A DNA stretch of 64,000 bases from Paenibacillus sp. FSL H8-0332 (GTDB lineage Bacteria > Bacillota > Bacilli > Paenibacillales > Paenibacillaceae). The first letter of the stretch is position 1; every line of letters starts with the position of its first letter. A program made the position numbers and the translations under genes. The notes below the pieces were generated by a model. It was given only the letters and a program-made list of their open reading frames with translations. It was not told the DNA's origin and did no database searches. The stretch is from the NCBI RefSeq assembly GCF_037963835.1, contig NZ_CP150145.1, forward strand, positions 2,666,001 through 2,730,000, in the 5' to 3' direction. This document shows, one piece after another, positions 34,497 to 43,373 of this stretch.

Positions 34497-34931
34497 ATGA
34501 GCTTTGAGAATCCTAGCAGGGATCAAATTGGAGACATTCTGGCTGCTGCAGGCAATATTGCCGTAGTGGGCCTGTCCGACAAAACAGACCGCACCTCTTA
34601 TATGGTAGCCGGAGCTATGCAGAGCCGGGGCTACCGGATTATTCCGGTGAATCCGTCGGTAGACGGGGAGATCCTGGGCGAGAAATGCTACCATACCCTC
34701 GCGGAAATTCCTGAGCCGGTGGATATTGTGAATGTATTCCGCCGCAGCGAATATTGTGCAGCTGTAGCGCAGGAGGCCGCTGATATCGGCGCGCGTGTTC
34801 TCTGGCTGCAGCAGGGTATTATTAGTCAGGAGGCTGCGGATATCGCCGCTGCCCATGACATGATCGCGATCATGGACCGCTGCATCAAGGTGGAGGAAGC
34901 CATTACGATGAAGGGCCGTAGCCGGGGGTAA
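34497..34931 (+). CDS. CoA-binding protein (YccU-like)
   Basis: 144-aa Rossmann-type CoA_binding domain: NIAVVGLSDKTDRTSYMVAG (residues 19-38), RIIPVNPSVDGEILGEKCY and VFRRSEY. ARVLWLQQGIISQEAADIAA and MDRCIKVE close the fold. In other species related proteins bind CoA; the role is unknown. GGAAGGGGT lies before ATG 34497. Confidence 0.85.
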   Translation: MSFENPSRDQIGDILAAAGNIAVVGLSDKTDRTSYMVAGAMQSRGYRIIPVNPSVDGEILGEKCYHTLAEIPEPVDIVNVFRRSEYCAAVAQEAADIGARVLWLQQGIISQEAADIAAAHDMIAIMDRCIKVEEAITMKGRSRG

Positions 34932-35086
34932 TTGCTTCGAGGACAGCCGGAGGCGGAGTTCCGATTCCGGGTGTGATGCACGTGCTCCGGGCTATCATGC
35001 GGACCCCGCTGTCTCAACTGGAGGAGTTCCGTATTCGCAGAATAATAAGTTTTATTGAGTGTGATTTGCTATACTTTACTTAGACG

Positions 35087-35137
35087 AAGAACGTCCTTTA
35101 TCCCATTTTCAGATGGGTAGGACGTTCTTTTTTTATT
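35087..35137 (+). terminator. strong terminator, possibly an attenuator
   Basis: An 11-bp stem AAGAACGTCCT / AGGACGTTCTT with an inner TACCCAT-type pairing (ATCCCATTTTCAGATGGGT) and eight T. A TATACT box at 35069-35074 lies about 13 bp upstream, so a very short transcript would end here unless read through into the next gene, which begins at the T-run. Confidence 0.75.
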
Positions 35138-35833
35138 TTGCGGGAGCGGGAGGAGATTTCTCTGGAATTTGAACAGGCACATGGCAACTTTCTGGAGATG
35201 CATACTAATGATAGGGGCGGTGAGCGGCGGGGAAGGCTGCTGCGCGGACATAACTATGCGGAGAAGCTGTTTGTGCAAAATGTATGGTGGCCGTTGTTCG
35301 AGTCACTGGAGCATTTGCACCCGGAGTATGAAGTGTATGACTGGAACCGGAAGTCACAATTTTTGGACTTTGCTTTTTTACCGCTGAATGGTGCGCGCTT
35401 CGGTATCGAATGTGACGGTTATCAGAGCCATATCAAGGACATGGACCGGGAGAAATTCAGCTATGCGCTTAACCGGGATACCTTCTTGACTGGAATGGGC
35501 TGGAGACTGCTGCATTTCTCCTTCGACGATATCCAGCAGCGTCCCGAAGTATGCCGGATGCTGCTGCAACTGGCGCTCGCGCCTTATCTGGCCCGGAACA
35601 GGGCAGGCGGGGAGCACCTGTTGTCAAAAGAGAAAGAAGTCCTGCGTCTGGCGTGGCAGCTTGGCAGGCCACTTCGGCCTAAGGATGTCACGGACATTTT
35701 TCAGATGAACTATAGAACTGCCCGCAAGCTGTTAAGCTCATTGAGCGCTAAAGGGATGTTACAACCTGTTACTGGTGGAAGAGGGATAAGATCCTATGAA
35801 CTCCGGCCCATGCATCAGGATCAAACCTGGTGA
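35138..35833 (+). CDS. DUF559-like nuclease-fold protein with C-terminal winged helix
   Basis: About 223-231 aa. The central region shows the PD-(D/E)XK layout of DUF559/Vsr-type proteins: FLDFAFLPLNGARFGIECDG (Asp, then Glu-x-Asp, about 75-95), Lys/Arg-rich helix and GMGWRLLHFSFDDI. The last 80 residues (LRLAWQLGRPLRPKDVTDIF, RTARKLLSSLSAKGML) form a winged helix. TTG 35138 sits at the edge of the terminator; the GGGAGGAG at 35148-35155 better serves a CTG at 35162 (LEFEQAHGN). It may be a DNA-binding regulator with an inactive nuclease fold, or an active endonuclease. Confidence 0.7.
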   Translation: MREREEISLEFEQAHGNFLEMHTNDRGGERRGRLLRGHNYAEKLFVQNVWWPLFESLEHLHPEYEVYDWNRKSQFLDFAFLPLNGARFGIECDGYQSHIKDMDREKFSYALNRDTFLTGMGWRLLHFSFDDIQQRPEVCRMLLQLALAPYLARNRAGGEHLLSKEKEVLRLAWQLGRPLRPKDVTDIFQMNYRTARKLLSSLSAKGMLQPVTGGRGIRSYELRPMHQDQTW

Positions 35834-35973
35834 GTATACTCTGCTGCCCGCTCCTTAATGGCTGGAAAGTATAATTGATCGTATTAAAGGAGTACTTGTG
35901 CGTTCTATGACACCTGTGGTCTATAGGGTTGTATGGGCAAGCGGGATATTACTGCGAATGTAAGGACATGATG

Positions 35974-36158
35974 ATTGCACTTTGTGCAATAGATTCCGCT
36001 GGAGAACCACTTTTATAAGGTTCTGTTGCACTTTGTGCAGTAGAAATTTGTATTTAGGTTGATATTGGCCGGATTCTGAGAATTCTAATGTACGAAGTGC
36101 AATAGATCGTTAATTTGAGTAGGATTACAGGTGATCTGATGTACAAAATACAATTGCG
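35974..36158. repeat. four degenerate ~20-bp palindromic repeats
   Basis: In the 460-bp gap before the PTS gene, four related motifs start at 35974 (ATTGCACTTTGTGCAATAGA), 36025 (GTTGCACTTTGTGCAGTAGA), 36088 (ATGTACGAAGTGCAATAGAT) and 36139 (ATGTACAAAATACAATTGCG). Starts are spaced 51, 63 and 51 bp. The first is a perfect ATTGCAC-TTT-GTGCAAT palindrome. No ORF is present in the gap. Elsewhere in the gap, AGAACC / GGTTCT at 36003-36023 forms a small hairpin. Confidence 0.7.
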
Positions 36159-36239
36159 GCGTATTGCAGCGTAGTTCTCAGGTTACTTGCCCCGACCTTT
36201 CGCAACGGAGAGTGGACCGCACGAATCACACGGATTCTT

Positions 36240-36268
36240 TTGACAAAAACTGCTGTAACGCTTACCAT
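36240..36268 (+). promoter_or_regulatory. sigma-A promoter of the PTS operon
   Basis: TTGACA (36240-36245), 17-bp spacer, TACCAT (36263-36268), 29 bp before the start codon. Confidence 0.6.
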
Positions 36269-36297
36269 TCAATATAGAAAGAAAGGAGAGGGTCGCC

Positions 36298-38184
36298 TTG
36301 AATTGGCTCGGATCTTTGCAGCAGTTGGGCAGAGCCATTATGCTTCCTACCATGGTGCTTCCGGCGGCAGCTATCCTGCTGAGTCTGGGCAGCTTACCGT
36401 GGTCTGCATGGGGACTTTCTTCGGTATCCGAAGTGACGACGTACGCGGGGCAAGGAATATTCTATTTCATGCCTTATTTGTTTGCTGTCGGTGTGGCGTG
36501 GGGGTTGTCCAATCAGGCCGGACCGGCCGGACTGGCTGCACTCGCAGGGATGTTCACTTATGACCGGATTGTGTCCAACATGGGAGACGGGGCTGTACAG
36601 CCTGCAACATTAATTGGTATTATCCTTGGAATCGTAGCCGGTGTGGCGCATAACCGGTTTAAGAATATCAAGCTGCCGGAGGCGATCCAGTTTTTTGGAG
36701 GGTCGCGTTTTGTTTTGCTGTTCATGGGCTTATTCTCGGCGCTGTTCGCCTGGGTCATGCTCGGAGTATCCCCGCTCCTGCAAGAGCTGCTGAATCAGCT
36801 GTTCAGGGTAGTGCAGATGACCGGCGGCTATGGAGTGTTTGTCTACGGGGTGCTATACAGGGTGCTGACGGCCTTTGGCCTGCACCATATTCTGAATAAT
36901 GTGTTTTGGTTCCAATTGGGCTCCTTTACGACGCCTGACGGCAGTGCAGTCGTACAGGGGGATTTGCCGCGCTTTTTTGCCGGAGATCCTACAGCGGGTG
37001 TGTTCATGGCCGGACTGTTCCCGATTATGATGTTCGCGCTGCCCGCCATTGCCTTTGCGATCATCCAGGAAGCGCGCGAAGACCTTAAGCCTAAGATTAA
37101 GAAGACTTTTTTGCGTGCAGCCCTGGTGTGCTTTCTGACTGGCGTATCGGAGCAGATTGAGTTTGCCTTCCTGTTCGCTTCGCCATATTTATTCGCACTG
37201 CATGTGGTTATGTCAGGTCTTGCTATGGTGCTGACGTACTCGCTCGGGATTCATCATGGCTTCTCCTATTCGGCAGGGACCATTGATTTCTTCCTTAACA
37301 TGCATCTGTCCCAGCGGGCCTGGCTGCTGATTCCGATCGGGATCGGCTATGGCATTGTCTATTATAACGTGTTCCGCTGGGCGATCCGCCGGTTCCAGAT
37401 TCCTACGCCGGGCCGTGAAGAAGGCTCTGAGCTTGGGGACTGGGCGGGGAATATTCCGTATCAGGCTCCGCTGATTCTGGAGGCACTGGGCGGCAAGGAA
37501 AATATCGTGCAGGTCCAGGCCTGCATCACCCGGCTGAGATTAACGGTGCATAATGACCGCTTCATAGATACAGGGGCGCTTAAGGGGCTGGGCTCCGCAG
37601 GCATTATCAAGCTGGGCGGGGGCAACGTGCAGGTTGTCTTCGGTACCTATTCAGAGCTGATCCGCGAGGAGATTGATAAGCTGATGCTGCGCGATCTGCC
37701 GCAGGTGCTGTTCAGCTCGCCGATCCAGGGACGGATGATGCCGATTGAAGAGGTGCCGGACCATATTTTTGCCGCGAAGCTGGTGGGAGATGGAGTGGCC
37801 TTTGTCCCGGACAAAGGAGAGCTGGTCTCGCCCGTATTCGGCAAGGTGATGCACGTATACCCTACGATGCACGCAGTGGGCATTGCTACGCCCGAAGGCC
37901 TGGAGGTGCTGATGCATATCGGGATCGATACTTCGCAGCTTAAAGGGCCGTTCGAGGCGCTTGTACAGGAAGGTGACAGTGTGGAGCCGGGGCAGCTGCT
38001 GGTCCGGTTTGATCTGGCCTACTTGAAGGAGCATGCCGCTTCGCTGGCGACACCGATGGTGATTACCAATCCTGACCGGGTCAAATCCTGGAGCTATGCT
38101 CCATTCAAAAACGTGAAAAAGGGGCAGTCTTCCGTCATGTCCGTGGTATTACATGAAAGCAATGTTGGAGGGATCGAAGCATGA
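36298..38184 (+). CDS. PTS IICBA permease, GlcNAc/glucose type
   Basis: 628-aa fused sugar transporter: IIC membrane domain (residues 1-360), IIB (about 385-460, phospho-Cys409 in QACITRLR) and IIA (about 490-620, phospho-His540 in VLMHIGIDT). It imports and phosphorylates a hexose at the expense of PEP. GLHHILNNVFWFQLG and the RFFAGDPTAGVFMAGLFPIM segment resemble GlcNAc permeases (NagE/NagP) more than PtsG, so N-acetylglucosamine is the favoured substrate. TTG 36298 follows AAAGGAGAGGG. Its stop overlaps the ptsI ATG (ATGA), so they form an operon. Confidence 0.88.
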   Translation: MNWLGSLQQLGRAIMLPTMVLPAAAILLSLGSLPWSAWGLSSVSEVTTYAGQGIFYFMPYLFAVGVAWGLSNQAGPAGLAALAGMFTYDRIVSNMGDGAVQPATLIGIILGIVAGVAHNRFKNIKLPEAIQFFGGSRFVLLFMGLFSALFAWVMLGVSPLLQELLNQLFRVVQMTGGYGVFVYGVLYRVLTAFGLHHILNNVFWFQLGSFTTPDGSAVVQGDLPRFFAGDPTAGVFMAGLFPIMMFALPAIAFAIIQEAREDLKPKIKKTFLRAALVCFLTGVSEQIEFAFLFASPYLFALHVVMSGLAMVLTYSLGIHHGFSYSAGTIDFFLNMHLSQRAWLLIPIGIGYGIVYYNVFRWAIRRFQIPTPGREEGSELGDWAGNIPYQAPLILEALGGKENIVQVQACITRLRLTVHNDRFIDTGALKGLGSAGIIKLGGGNVQVVFGTYSELIREEIDKLMLRDLPQVLFSSPIQGRMMPIEEVPDHIFAAKLVGDGVAFVPDKGELVSPVFGKVMHVYPTMHAVGIATPEGLEVLMHIGIDTSQLKGPFEALVQEGDSVEPGQLLVRFDLAYLKEHAASLATPMVITNPDRVKSWSYAPFKNVKKGQSSVMSVVLHESNVGGIEA

Positions 38185-39947
38185 TACAAGGCATAGGCGC
38201 TGCAGCAGGTGTTGCCATCGGGAAGGCCTTTGTTTTGCCGAACTGGGAATGGAGTCTGCCGGACACTCAGGTGAACCCGGTGGATCTGGCCAAGGAGTTT
38301 GAACGTCTGTACGAAGGAATTCGTACCTCCAAGGACGAAATCGAGTTTATCAAAAAAGAATTCCGGGAGGTTGTCGGACCGGAGGAATCGAGTATTTTCG
38401 ATGCTCATCTGGCGATCCTGGATGATCCGGTGTTCATGAGCGAAATCCGCGGCATTATCGAACGCCAATATAAAGCGGCCGAGGTGGCCGTGAAGGAAGC
38501 GATAGACCACTTTGTAGCGATGTTCGATCTGCTGGACGATGAATATATGAAGGAACGGGCCGTGGACATCAAGGATGTCGGCAACCGTCTGCTGAAGCAT
38601 CTCCTGGGTGCGCCGGAGGTAACCCTGCCGTCTGACACCCAGCCCTATATCCTTGTGGCTAAGGAACTGTCCCCCTCACAGCTGGCCCATTTGAATCCGG
38701 CTTATGTGCTGGGCATCGTTACGATGATGGGCGGCAAAACCTCGCATTCCTCCATTATGGCCCGTGCGCTCGGCATTCCGCTGGTGGCAGGCCTGGAGAA
38801 CAAGATCCTGACCCCGATCCAGACCGGGGACATGCTGGTGCTGGACGGAGAGACCGGAGCGGTGATGCTCCATCCCGATGAATCTACATTAAGAGACTTC
38901 ACCTCCAGGCGCGCGAAGCAGCAGAGGAAGCGGGAGCAGCTTGAACTGCTTGCTACAGTCGAGGCAGTTACCAAGGACGGTGTATCGCTGCGGCTGGCCG
39001 GTAATATCAGTTCGGTGAAGGAGCTGAACATGGCGCTGAAATATGGGGCCGAGGGAGTGGGGCTGTTCCGCACGGAGTTCCTCTATATGGACCGCAGCTC
39101 CTTCCCGACAGAAGATGAGCAATTCGAGGTGTACAAGCTGGTCGCGGAAAAAGTCGGCAAGGAGACCGTTGTCATCCGTACGCTTGATATCGGGGGGGAC
39201 AAGCACCTGGATTACTTCCAGCTGCCGGAGGAGCAGAATCCGTTCCTCGGCTACCGGGCAATCCGGATCAGTCTGGACCGCAAGGATATGTTCAAAACAC
39301 AGATAGCGGCGATTCTGCGGGCCAGCCATTACGGTAATGTCCGAATGATGTTCCCGATGATCTCCTCTGTCGAAGAGGTACAGGCTGCCAAAGCGGTGCT
39401 GAACGAAGTCAAGAGTGAGCTGGACAGCCGGGGTGTACCGTATAACCGCGAGATGAAGGTAGGCATAATGATCGAGGTTCCGGCCGCAGTGATGATTGCC
39501 GACCTGCTGGCGGAGGAAGTGGATTTCTTCAGTATCGGCACGAACGATTTGGTACAATATGTACTGGCTGTGGACCGGATGAATGAGCAGATTGCCCATA
39601 TGTATCATCCGTACCATCCGGGAGTGCTGCGCATGATCCGCATGACGGTGGATGCAGCGCACAGCGTGGGTATCGATGTCAGTGTATGCGGCGAGATGGC
39701 CGCAGACGAGCGCTCGTTACCGCTCTGGCTGGAGCTGGGGATTAGTGTGCTGAGCATGTCGCCGCAAGCTTTGCTGAAGGTGAAGCACCGCACGCTGAAC
39801 ACACTGGCTTCCGAAGCCAGAGAGATTGCGAAGCTTTGCTTCCGCAACCGCACCAGCTCGGAGACAGAGGAGCAGCTCAGTGCTTATGTTGGGCGCAGCG
39901 GATTCCCGCTCGGCGCTACTGGAGATTCCAAAGAGAAGACGTCATAG
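38181..39947 (+). CDS. ptsI: PTS Enzyme I (PEP-protein phosphotransferase)
   Basis: 588-aa cytosolic kinase that takes phosphate from PEP to His189 (GGKTSHSSIMAR) and passes it to HPr. The PEP-binding barrel has LFRTEFLYMDR (about 298), FFSIGTNDLVQYVLAVDR (about 450) and VSVCGEMAAD with the catalytic Cys. Length is normal (about 570-590). It overlaps the permease gene by 4 bp. No ptsH lies between or after, although ptsH-ptsI is the common order, so HPr must come from elsewhere. Confidence 0.93.
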   Translation: MIQGIGAAAGVAIGKAFVLPNWEWSLPDTQVNPVDLAKEFERLYEGIRTSKDEIEFIKKEFREVVGPEESSIFDAHLAILDDPVFMSEIRGIIERQYKAAEVAVKEAIDHFVAMFDLLDDEYMKERAVDIKDVGNRLLKHLLGAPEVTLPSDTQPYILVAKELSPSQLAHLNPAYVLGIVTMMGGKTSHSSIMARALGIPLVAGLENKILTPIQTGDMLVLDGETGAVMLHPDESTLRDFTSRRAKQQRKREQLELLATVEAVTKDGVSLRLAGNISSVKELNMALKYGAEGVGLFRTEFLYMDRSSFPTEDEQFEVYKLVAEKVGKETVVIRTLDIGGDKHLDYFQLPEEQNPFLGYRAIRISLDRKDMFKTQIAAILRASHYGNVRMMFPMISSVEEVQAAKAVLNEVKSELDSRGVPYNREMKVGIMIEVPAAVMIADLLAEEVDFFSIGTNDLVQYVLAVDRMNEQIAHMYHPYHPGVLRMIRMTVDAAHSVGIDVSVCGEMAADERSLPLWLELGISVLSMSPQALLKVKHRTLNTLASEAREIAKLCFRNRTSSETEEQLSAYVGRSGFPLGATGDSKEKTS

Positions 39948-40009
39948 CCTTCTAGCGGCTTAGCGATATCAGCGGAACAATGACAAGTTGAACAAGAATA
40001 TAGATATTA

Positions 40010-40054
40010 AGTCCGGGGTGAAGGTCAAGGGGGCCATACACACCGGGCTTTTTG
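40010..40054 (+). terminator. intrinsic terminator after ptsI
   Basis: AGTCCGGGGTG pairs imperfectly with CACACCGGGCT followed by TTTTGCTTT. Confidence 0.6.
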
Positions 40055-40094
40055 CTTTGAAATTACGGGGGAACAGGTTAGCTGTCAAAAAAGT

Positions 40095-40120
40095 AAAACC
40101 GTTTGGGCTGCGAGACAGTC
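40095..40120 (+). promoter_or_regulatory. candidate ECF-type promoter
   Basis: AAAACC (40095-40100) and AGTC (40117-40120), 16 bp apart, faintly resemble the AAC / CGTC boxes of ECF promoters. It would fit autoregulation of the downstream sigma gene, but the match is weak. Confidence 0.25.
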
Positions 40121-40164
40121 AGTATATACAGAAGTCAAAAAAAGAAAGGGGAGACTAAGCCTGG

Positions 40165-40689
40165 ATGGAACATACGTGGGAAGGCGAGCAGGTACGCCAC
40201 TTGAATGAACAGGAGCAACTGTTTATCGGCCGGGTACTGGAGCAAAAGAAAATACTCTACAGTATTGCGTACAGCTACTTGCGCAGTGAGGCAGAGTCAC
40301 TTGAAATGGTTCAGGAAACTACATACCGGGCTTGGGTCAAGCGCAGGAGCCTGAAGGACGATGCCCGGTTCGCACCCTGGCTGACCCGGATTCTGATCAA
40401 CTGCTGCAAGGACGAACTGAAGCGGAGGAAACGGCTGACTGCTCCCGTGCCGGAACAGGCAAGCGCTGGACTGCAGGAGATGACCAGTGACCGTAAGCTG
40501 GATATGGAGCAGGCCCTGGAAGCAGTGAAGCCCAAATACCGTCAGGTGCTTGTGCTGAAGTATTACCGGGATATGACGCTGACAGAAATTTCCGAGGTGC
40601 TGGGGAAGCCGGAAGGAACGGTCAAGACCTGGCTGAACAAGGGACTTAAGCAGTTACGTGACAAAATGAGAATCAAAGGGGGACTATAG
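40165..40689 (+). CDS. ECF-family RNA polymerase sigma factor
   Basis: 174-aa sigma factor with region 2 (LYSIAYSYLRSEAESLEMVQ, then RAWVKRRSLKDDARFAPWLT, residues 30-75) and region 4 (YRQVLVLKYYRDMTLTEISE, LGKPEGTVKTWLNKGL, residues 126-165). It directs RNA polymerase to a small regulon, probably for envelope or antibiotic stress, as for SigX/SigV-type factors. Its partner, a membrane anti-sigma protein, starts 1 bp after its stop. AGGGGAG precedes ATG 40165 at 12 nt, slightly long. Confidence 0.9.
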   Translation: MEHTWEGEQVRHLNEQEQLFIGRVLEQKKILYSIAYSYLRSEAESLEMVQETTYRAWVKRRSLKDDARFAPWLTRILINCCKDELKRRKRLTAPVPEQASAGLQEMTSDRKLDMEQALEAVKPKYRQVLVLKYYRDMTLTEISEVLGKPEGTVKTWLNKGLKQLRDKMRIKGGL

Positions 40690-40690
40690 T

Positions 40691-42094
40691 ATGGTCAAGA
40701 CCGAAGAAGAGCTGCTGAAGGAGTATTACCACAGTCTGTCGGCAGAAGCGGATGAGGTTGCAGAGATGAAACTGAACACGGCGGTGCGCAGCGGCATTAC
40801 GCGTTCCCGCAGAACCTCTATGTCACTTAGGAGCCGCTATGCTCTGGCTACAGCGGCGGCAGTACTTGGGATTGTGCTGTTGTTCTCCTTTCCCCGGATA
40901 GGTGAGGTGTTGAAGACACAGGGGGCTGCTCCGGATCAGGCAGCAATACTTCCAAGCAATGGGCCGTTTGAAAAGTATATTCCATCAGTAAGACACTCCA
41001 CAGTATCTTCGGCAATCGAGGCTGGCCTTGTACAGCGCATTACGGGTGTTACTGCAGAGCAGAACGGATTTGTCCTAACCGTAGATGGAATTGCTGCAGA
41101 TCAGAAGGGGATTATCATTTTGTATTCATTGCAGAACAAGACAAATGAGAATGCCCAAGTTGAACTTATGCAGCTTACATCAGCAGCTTTAAACCCTTTG
41201 AATACTTCCAGGGGACCGGGTATTTCAATTTCCGCAAATCGTATAACCTACGGTTATGAAGTAAGGCAGTGGGAGAGTGGCACAGGCGCTCTTCCGGATC
41301 AAATTACGTTTGAGCTGGAGCTTGGTGAGTACAAACAGTTCGCCTCTGCTTCAGCAGACGGCCTTCAGGCTAAATTGTCTGCAACCCTTCCGCTGGACCG
41401 GGAGCAGATGGCCAAGGCTGGAGAAACCATACGTGTAGATAAAACACTGGAAATAGAGGGTCAGAAAATTGGAATTAATGAGATCTATCTGGCCGCATCC
41501 GGCATTTATCTGGACTATACCTGCGACCCGCTGAACTCCAAACAGATCTTCTCCATGTACAAACCGGGTTTCTTAGCGGGCGGCAGCGAAGATTACACGT
41601 ATCTGGAATTACGCGCCGCCAGCTTTACAGACAATAAGGGCAGATTGATATTTGCGAACGACAGCAGCTTGACACAATCGCTCCAGCTGCAAATCAATGG
41701 AATTCTGGCGCTGGATAAGAAGGCAACCCAATTAATTATTGATACGGACAAGCAACAAATTATCAAGGCTCCGGATCAAAATTTGCAAATGTCCGTTCAT
41801 AACACGGAGAGGGGCTCCACGATGGTACTGGAATATTATTCTCAGGCACAGACTAACAGTATCTACAATGACTTAATGCTGGGGCAAAAATTCACCGATG
41901 GAGCAGGTACAGTCCATTCAGCAGACAAGTTTGATATTGATATTCCGCGGCGTACTGAGCCGGAGAATGCGAAGTCAATCCCTCACATGTACTACAAGGG
42001 TCTGGGCAGCAATAAATATCCGCAGCCGCTGACGTTCACCATTGAGGCGTATCCTGCCCTGATCAAAGAGAAGCTGTCTCTCCCTATCCGCTAA
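40691..42094 (+). CDS. DUF4179 membrane anti-sigma factor
   Basis: 467-aa protein with a cytoplasmic helical N-terminus (EEELLKEYYHSLSAEADEV, residues 4-22; likely sigma contact), one membrane segment at about 54-75 (YALATAAAVLGIVLLFSF) and a 390-residue extracytoplasmic all-beta part of the DUF4179/DUF5643 kind (DGIAADQKGIIILYSLQNKT). In Firmicutes such proteins are encoded beside ECF sigma genes and hold them at the membrane until a signal arrives. The pairing and spacing here support this. Signal unknown. Confidence 0.8.
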   Translation: MVKTEEELLKEYYHSLSAEADEVAEMKLNTAVRSGITRSRRTSMSLRSRYALATAAAVLGIVLLFSFPRIGEVLKTQGAAPDQAAILPSNGPFEKYIPSVRHSTVSSAIEAGLVQRITGVTAEQNGFVLTVDGIAADQKGIIILYSLQNKTNENAQVELMQLTSAALNPLNTSRGPGISISANRITYGYEVRQWESGTGALPDQITFELELGEYKQFASASADGLQAKLSATLPLDREQMAKAGETIRVDKTLEIEGQKIGINEIYLAASGIYLDYTCDPLNSKQIFSMYKPGFLAGGSEDYTYLELRAASFTDNKGRLIFANDSSLTQSLQLQINGILALDKKATQLIIDTDKQQIIKAPDQNLQMSVHNTERGSTMVLEYYSQAQTNSIYNDLMLGQKFTDGAGTVHSADKFDIDIPRRTEPENAKSIPHMYYKGLGSNKYPQPLTFTIEAYPALIKEKLSLPIR

Positions 42095-42116
42095 TCCTCC
42101 TTTAAAAGCGGCAACA

Positions 42117-42152
42117 AGCCCTGAACCCTGTCAGACGACAGGGCAGGGCTTT
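42117..42152. terminator. bidirectional terminator
   Basis: AGCCCTGAACCCTGTC / GACAGGGCAGGGCT hairpin with T-run; serves the anti-sigma and convergent PfpI genes. Confidence 0.75.
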
Positions 42153-42178
42153 GTTTATATCAGATATCATGCTGCCTG

Positions 42179-42703
42179 TTATTCCCCGGCCAGTGCATCA
42201 CAGAACGCTTTGCCGTAAGGCGGCAGGTCCGGCGGTCGGCGGGCGGAGATGATGTGGCCGTCCTGGACGACCGGCTCGTCCTTCCAGATGGCTCCGGCGT
42301 TCTCCATATCGTCACGGATGCCCGGTGTGGAGGTGACTGTTACGCCTTCAAGAATTTTGGCGGAGATTAAGACCCAGCCTGCATGGCAGATCTGGCCAAT
42401 CGGCTTCTTCGCGGTGTTGAAATCCTGCACCAGCTTCAGCACTGCGCTGTACCGGCGGATTTTGTCGGGTGCCCAGCCTCCGGGAACGAGGATGCCGTCA
42501 TAATCGGCAGCCTTCAGCTCGTCCCAGCTGTATTCAGCAGTGGCAGGTACGCCATATTTGCCGACATACGTCTTCCCCTTCTCAAGGCCTGCTAGATGAA
42601 CCTCGGCCCCTTCCTCGCGCACGCGGTATACGGGATACCACAGCTCAAGGTCTTCAAATTCATCGTCCACCAGCGCAATGACTTTTTTACCTGACAGTCT
42701 CAT
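42179..42703 (-). CDS. DJ-1/PfpI-family protein
   Basis: 174-aa class I glutamine-amidotransferase-like protein. KKVIALVDDEFEDLELWYPV at the start, DYDGILVPGGWAPD (about 68-81), and the nucleophile elbow GQICHAGWVL with the reactive Cys (about residue 108). The family includes the YraA/YhbO/PfpI stress proteins, reported as proteases, deglycases or chaperones; activity here is uncertain. ATG 42703 is 9 nt from AAGGGAG; the TTG at 42712 touches the site. Confidence 0.85.
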   Translation of the reverse strand: MRLSGKKVIALVDDEFEDLELWYPVYRVREEGAEVHLAGLEKGKTYVGKYGVPATAEYSWDELKAADYDGILVPGGWAPDKIRRYSAVLKLVQDFNTAKKPIGQICHAGWVLISAKILEGVTVTSTPGIRDDMENAGAIWKDEPVVQDGHIISARRPPDLPPYGKAFCDALAGE

Positions 42704-42917
42704 TCTGTACAACTCCCTTCGGCTTAACTTCCTGATATCTATGTCATTCTATCAAAACAGACACTTGAAGTCACTTTTCGATATGGAAATTTCTAAGAAT
42801 ATTGCCAATTAAAACATGATATGCAAACTAGCAGGGATTCAGGGGGATGAAGTCGAATACTAGAGAGGGAAAAGGCAAAACTATGCGTTTTTAAAAGATC
42901 ATTCTGAGGTGTGGGAG

Positions 42918-43373
42918 ATGTATAAGGAACAATTAATGAAGAAGTCTTGTGGCTGCGGCGGGATCATGACCATACATATGCATACGCTGATTTATAGTGC
43001 GAAGATCAAAATTACTCATGTCCCTGTATATACCTGCGGGCAATGCGCCCGTTATGAGCCCCTGCCGGTTATTAAGCGTGACCTGGGTCTGCTGATCCGG
43101 GAGCTTGGAGAACGCCCTGCGGGCAAGCTGCATCTGTCCTTTGCGGACCGTAATGAGTGGGCCAGTGTGCTGAAGGATACCTTTGCATCGGGCTTGTTTG
43201 CCGGCGGCTTGCCGGAATTGGAGGAGGCTATCCGCAAGGCAATGCAGAGCCGGATTGATCTGCTGCTGGATGTATACCGCACGGCGGCGGATCTGTCCGA
43301 CAAGAAGTGGATGGAAGAGATCGGCCTGCGGCTCTCCCAGTTGACGGCTCATTCGGCAGAAAGTGCCAAATAA
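42918..43373 (+). CDS. YgiT-like zinc-finger protein of unknown function
   Basis: 151-aa protein. CGCGG near residue 11 and CGQC near 41 form a four-cysteine treble-clef-like site, similar in style to YgiT-type zinc fingers, followed by a helical part (GLLIRELGERPAGKLHLSFA, LEEAIRKAMQSRIDLLLDVY). ATG 42918 follows GAGGTG at 6 nt. Not paired with a toxin gene. Function unknown; the zinc finger assignment is from the Cys pattern alone. Confidence 0.6.
   Translation: MYKEQLMKKSCGCGGIMTIHMHTLIYSAKIKITHVPVYTCGQCARYEPLPVIKRDLGLLIRELGERPAGKLHLSFADRNEWASVLKDTFASGLFAGGLPELEEAIRKAMQSRIDLLLDVYRTAADLSDKKWMEEIGLRLSQLTAHSAESAK

Noticed and set aside
36254..36267. TGTAACGCTTACCA as a possible cre site over the PTS promoter
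   Set aside because: The central CG is out of register with the consensus by one base and the site is not palindromic; only the ends match.
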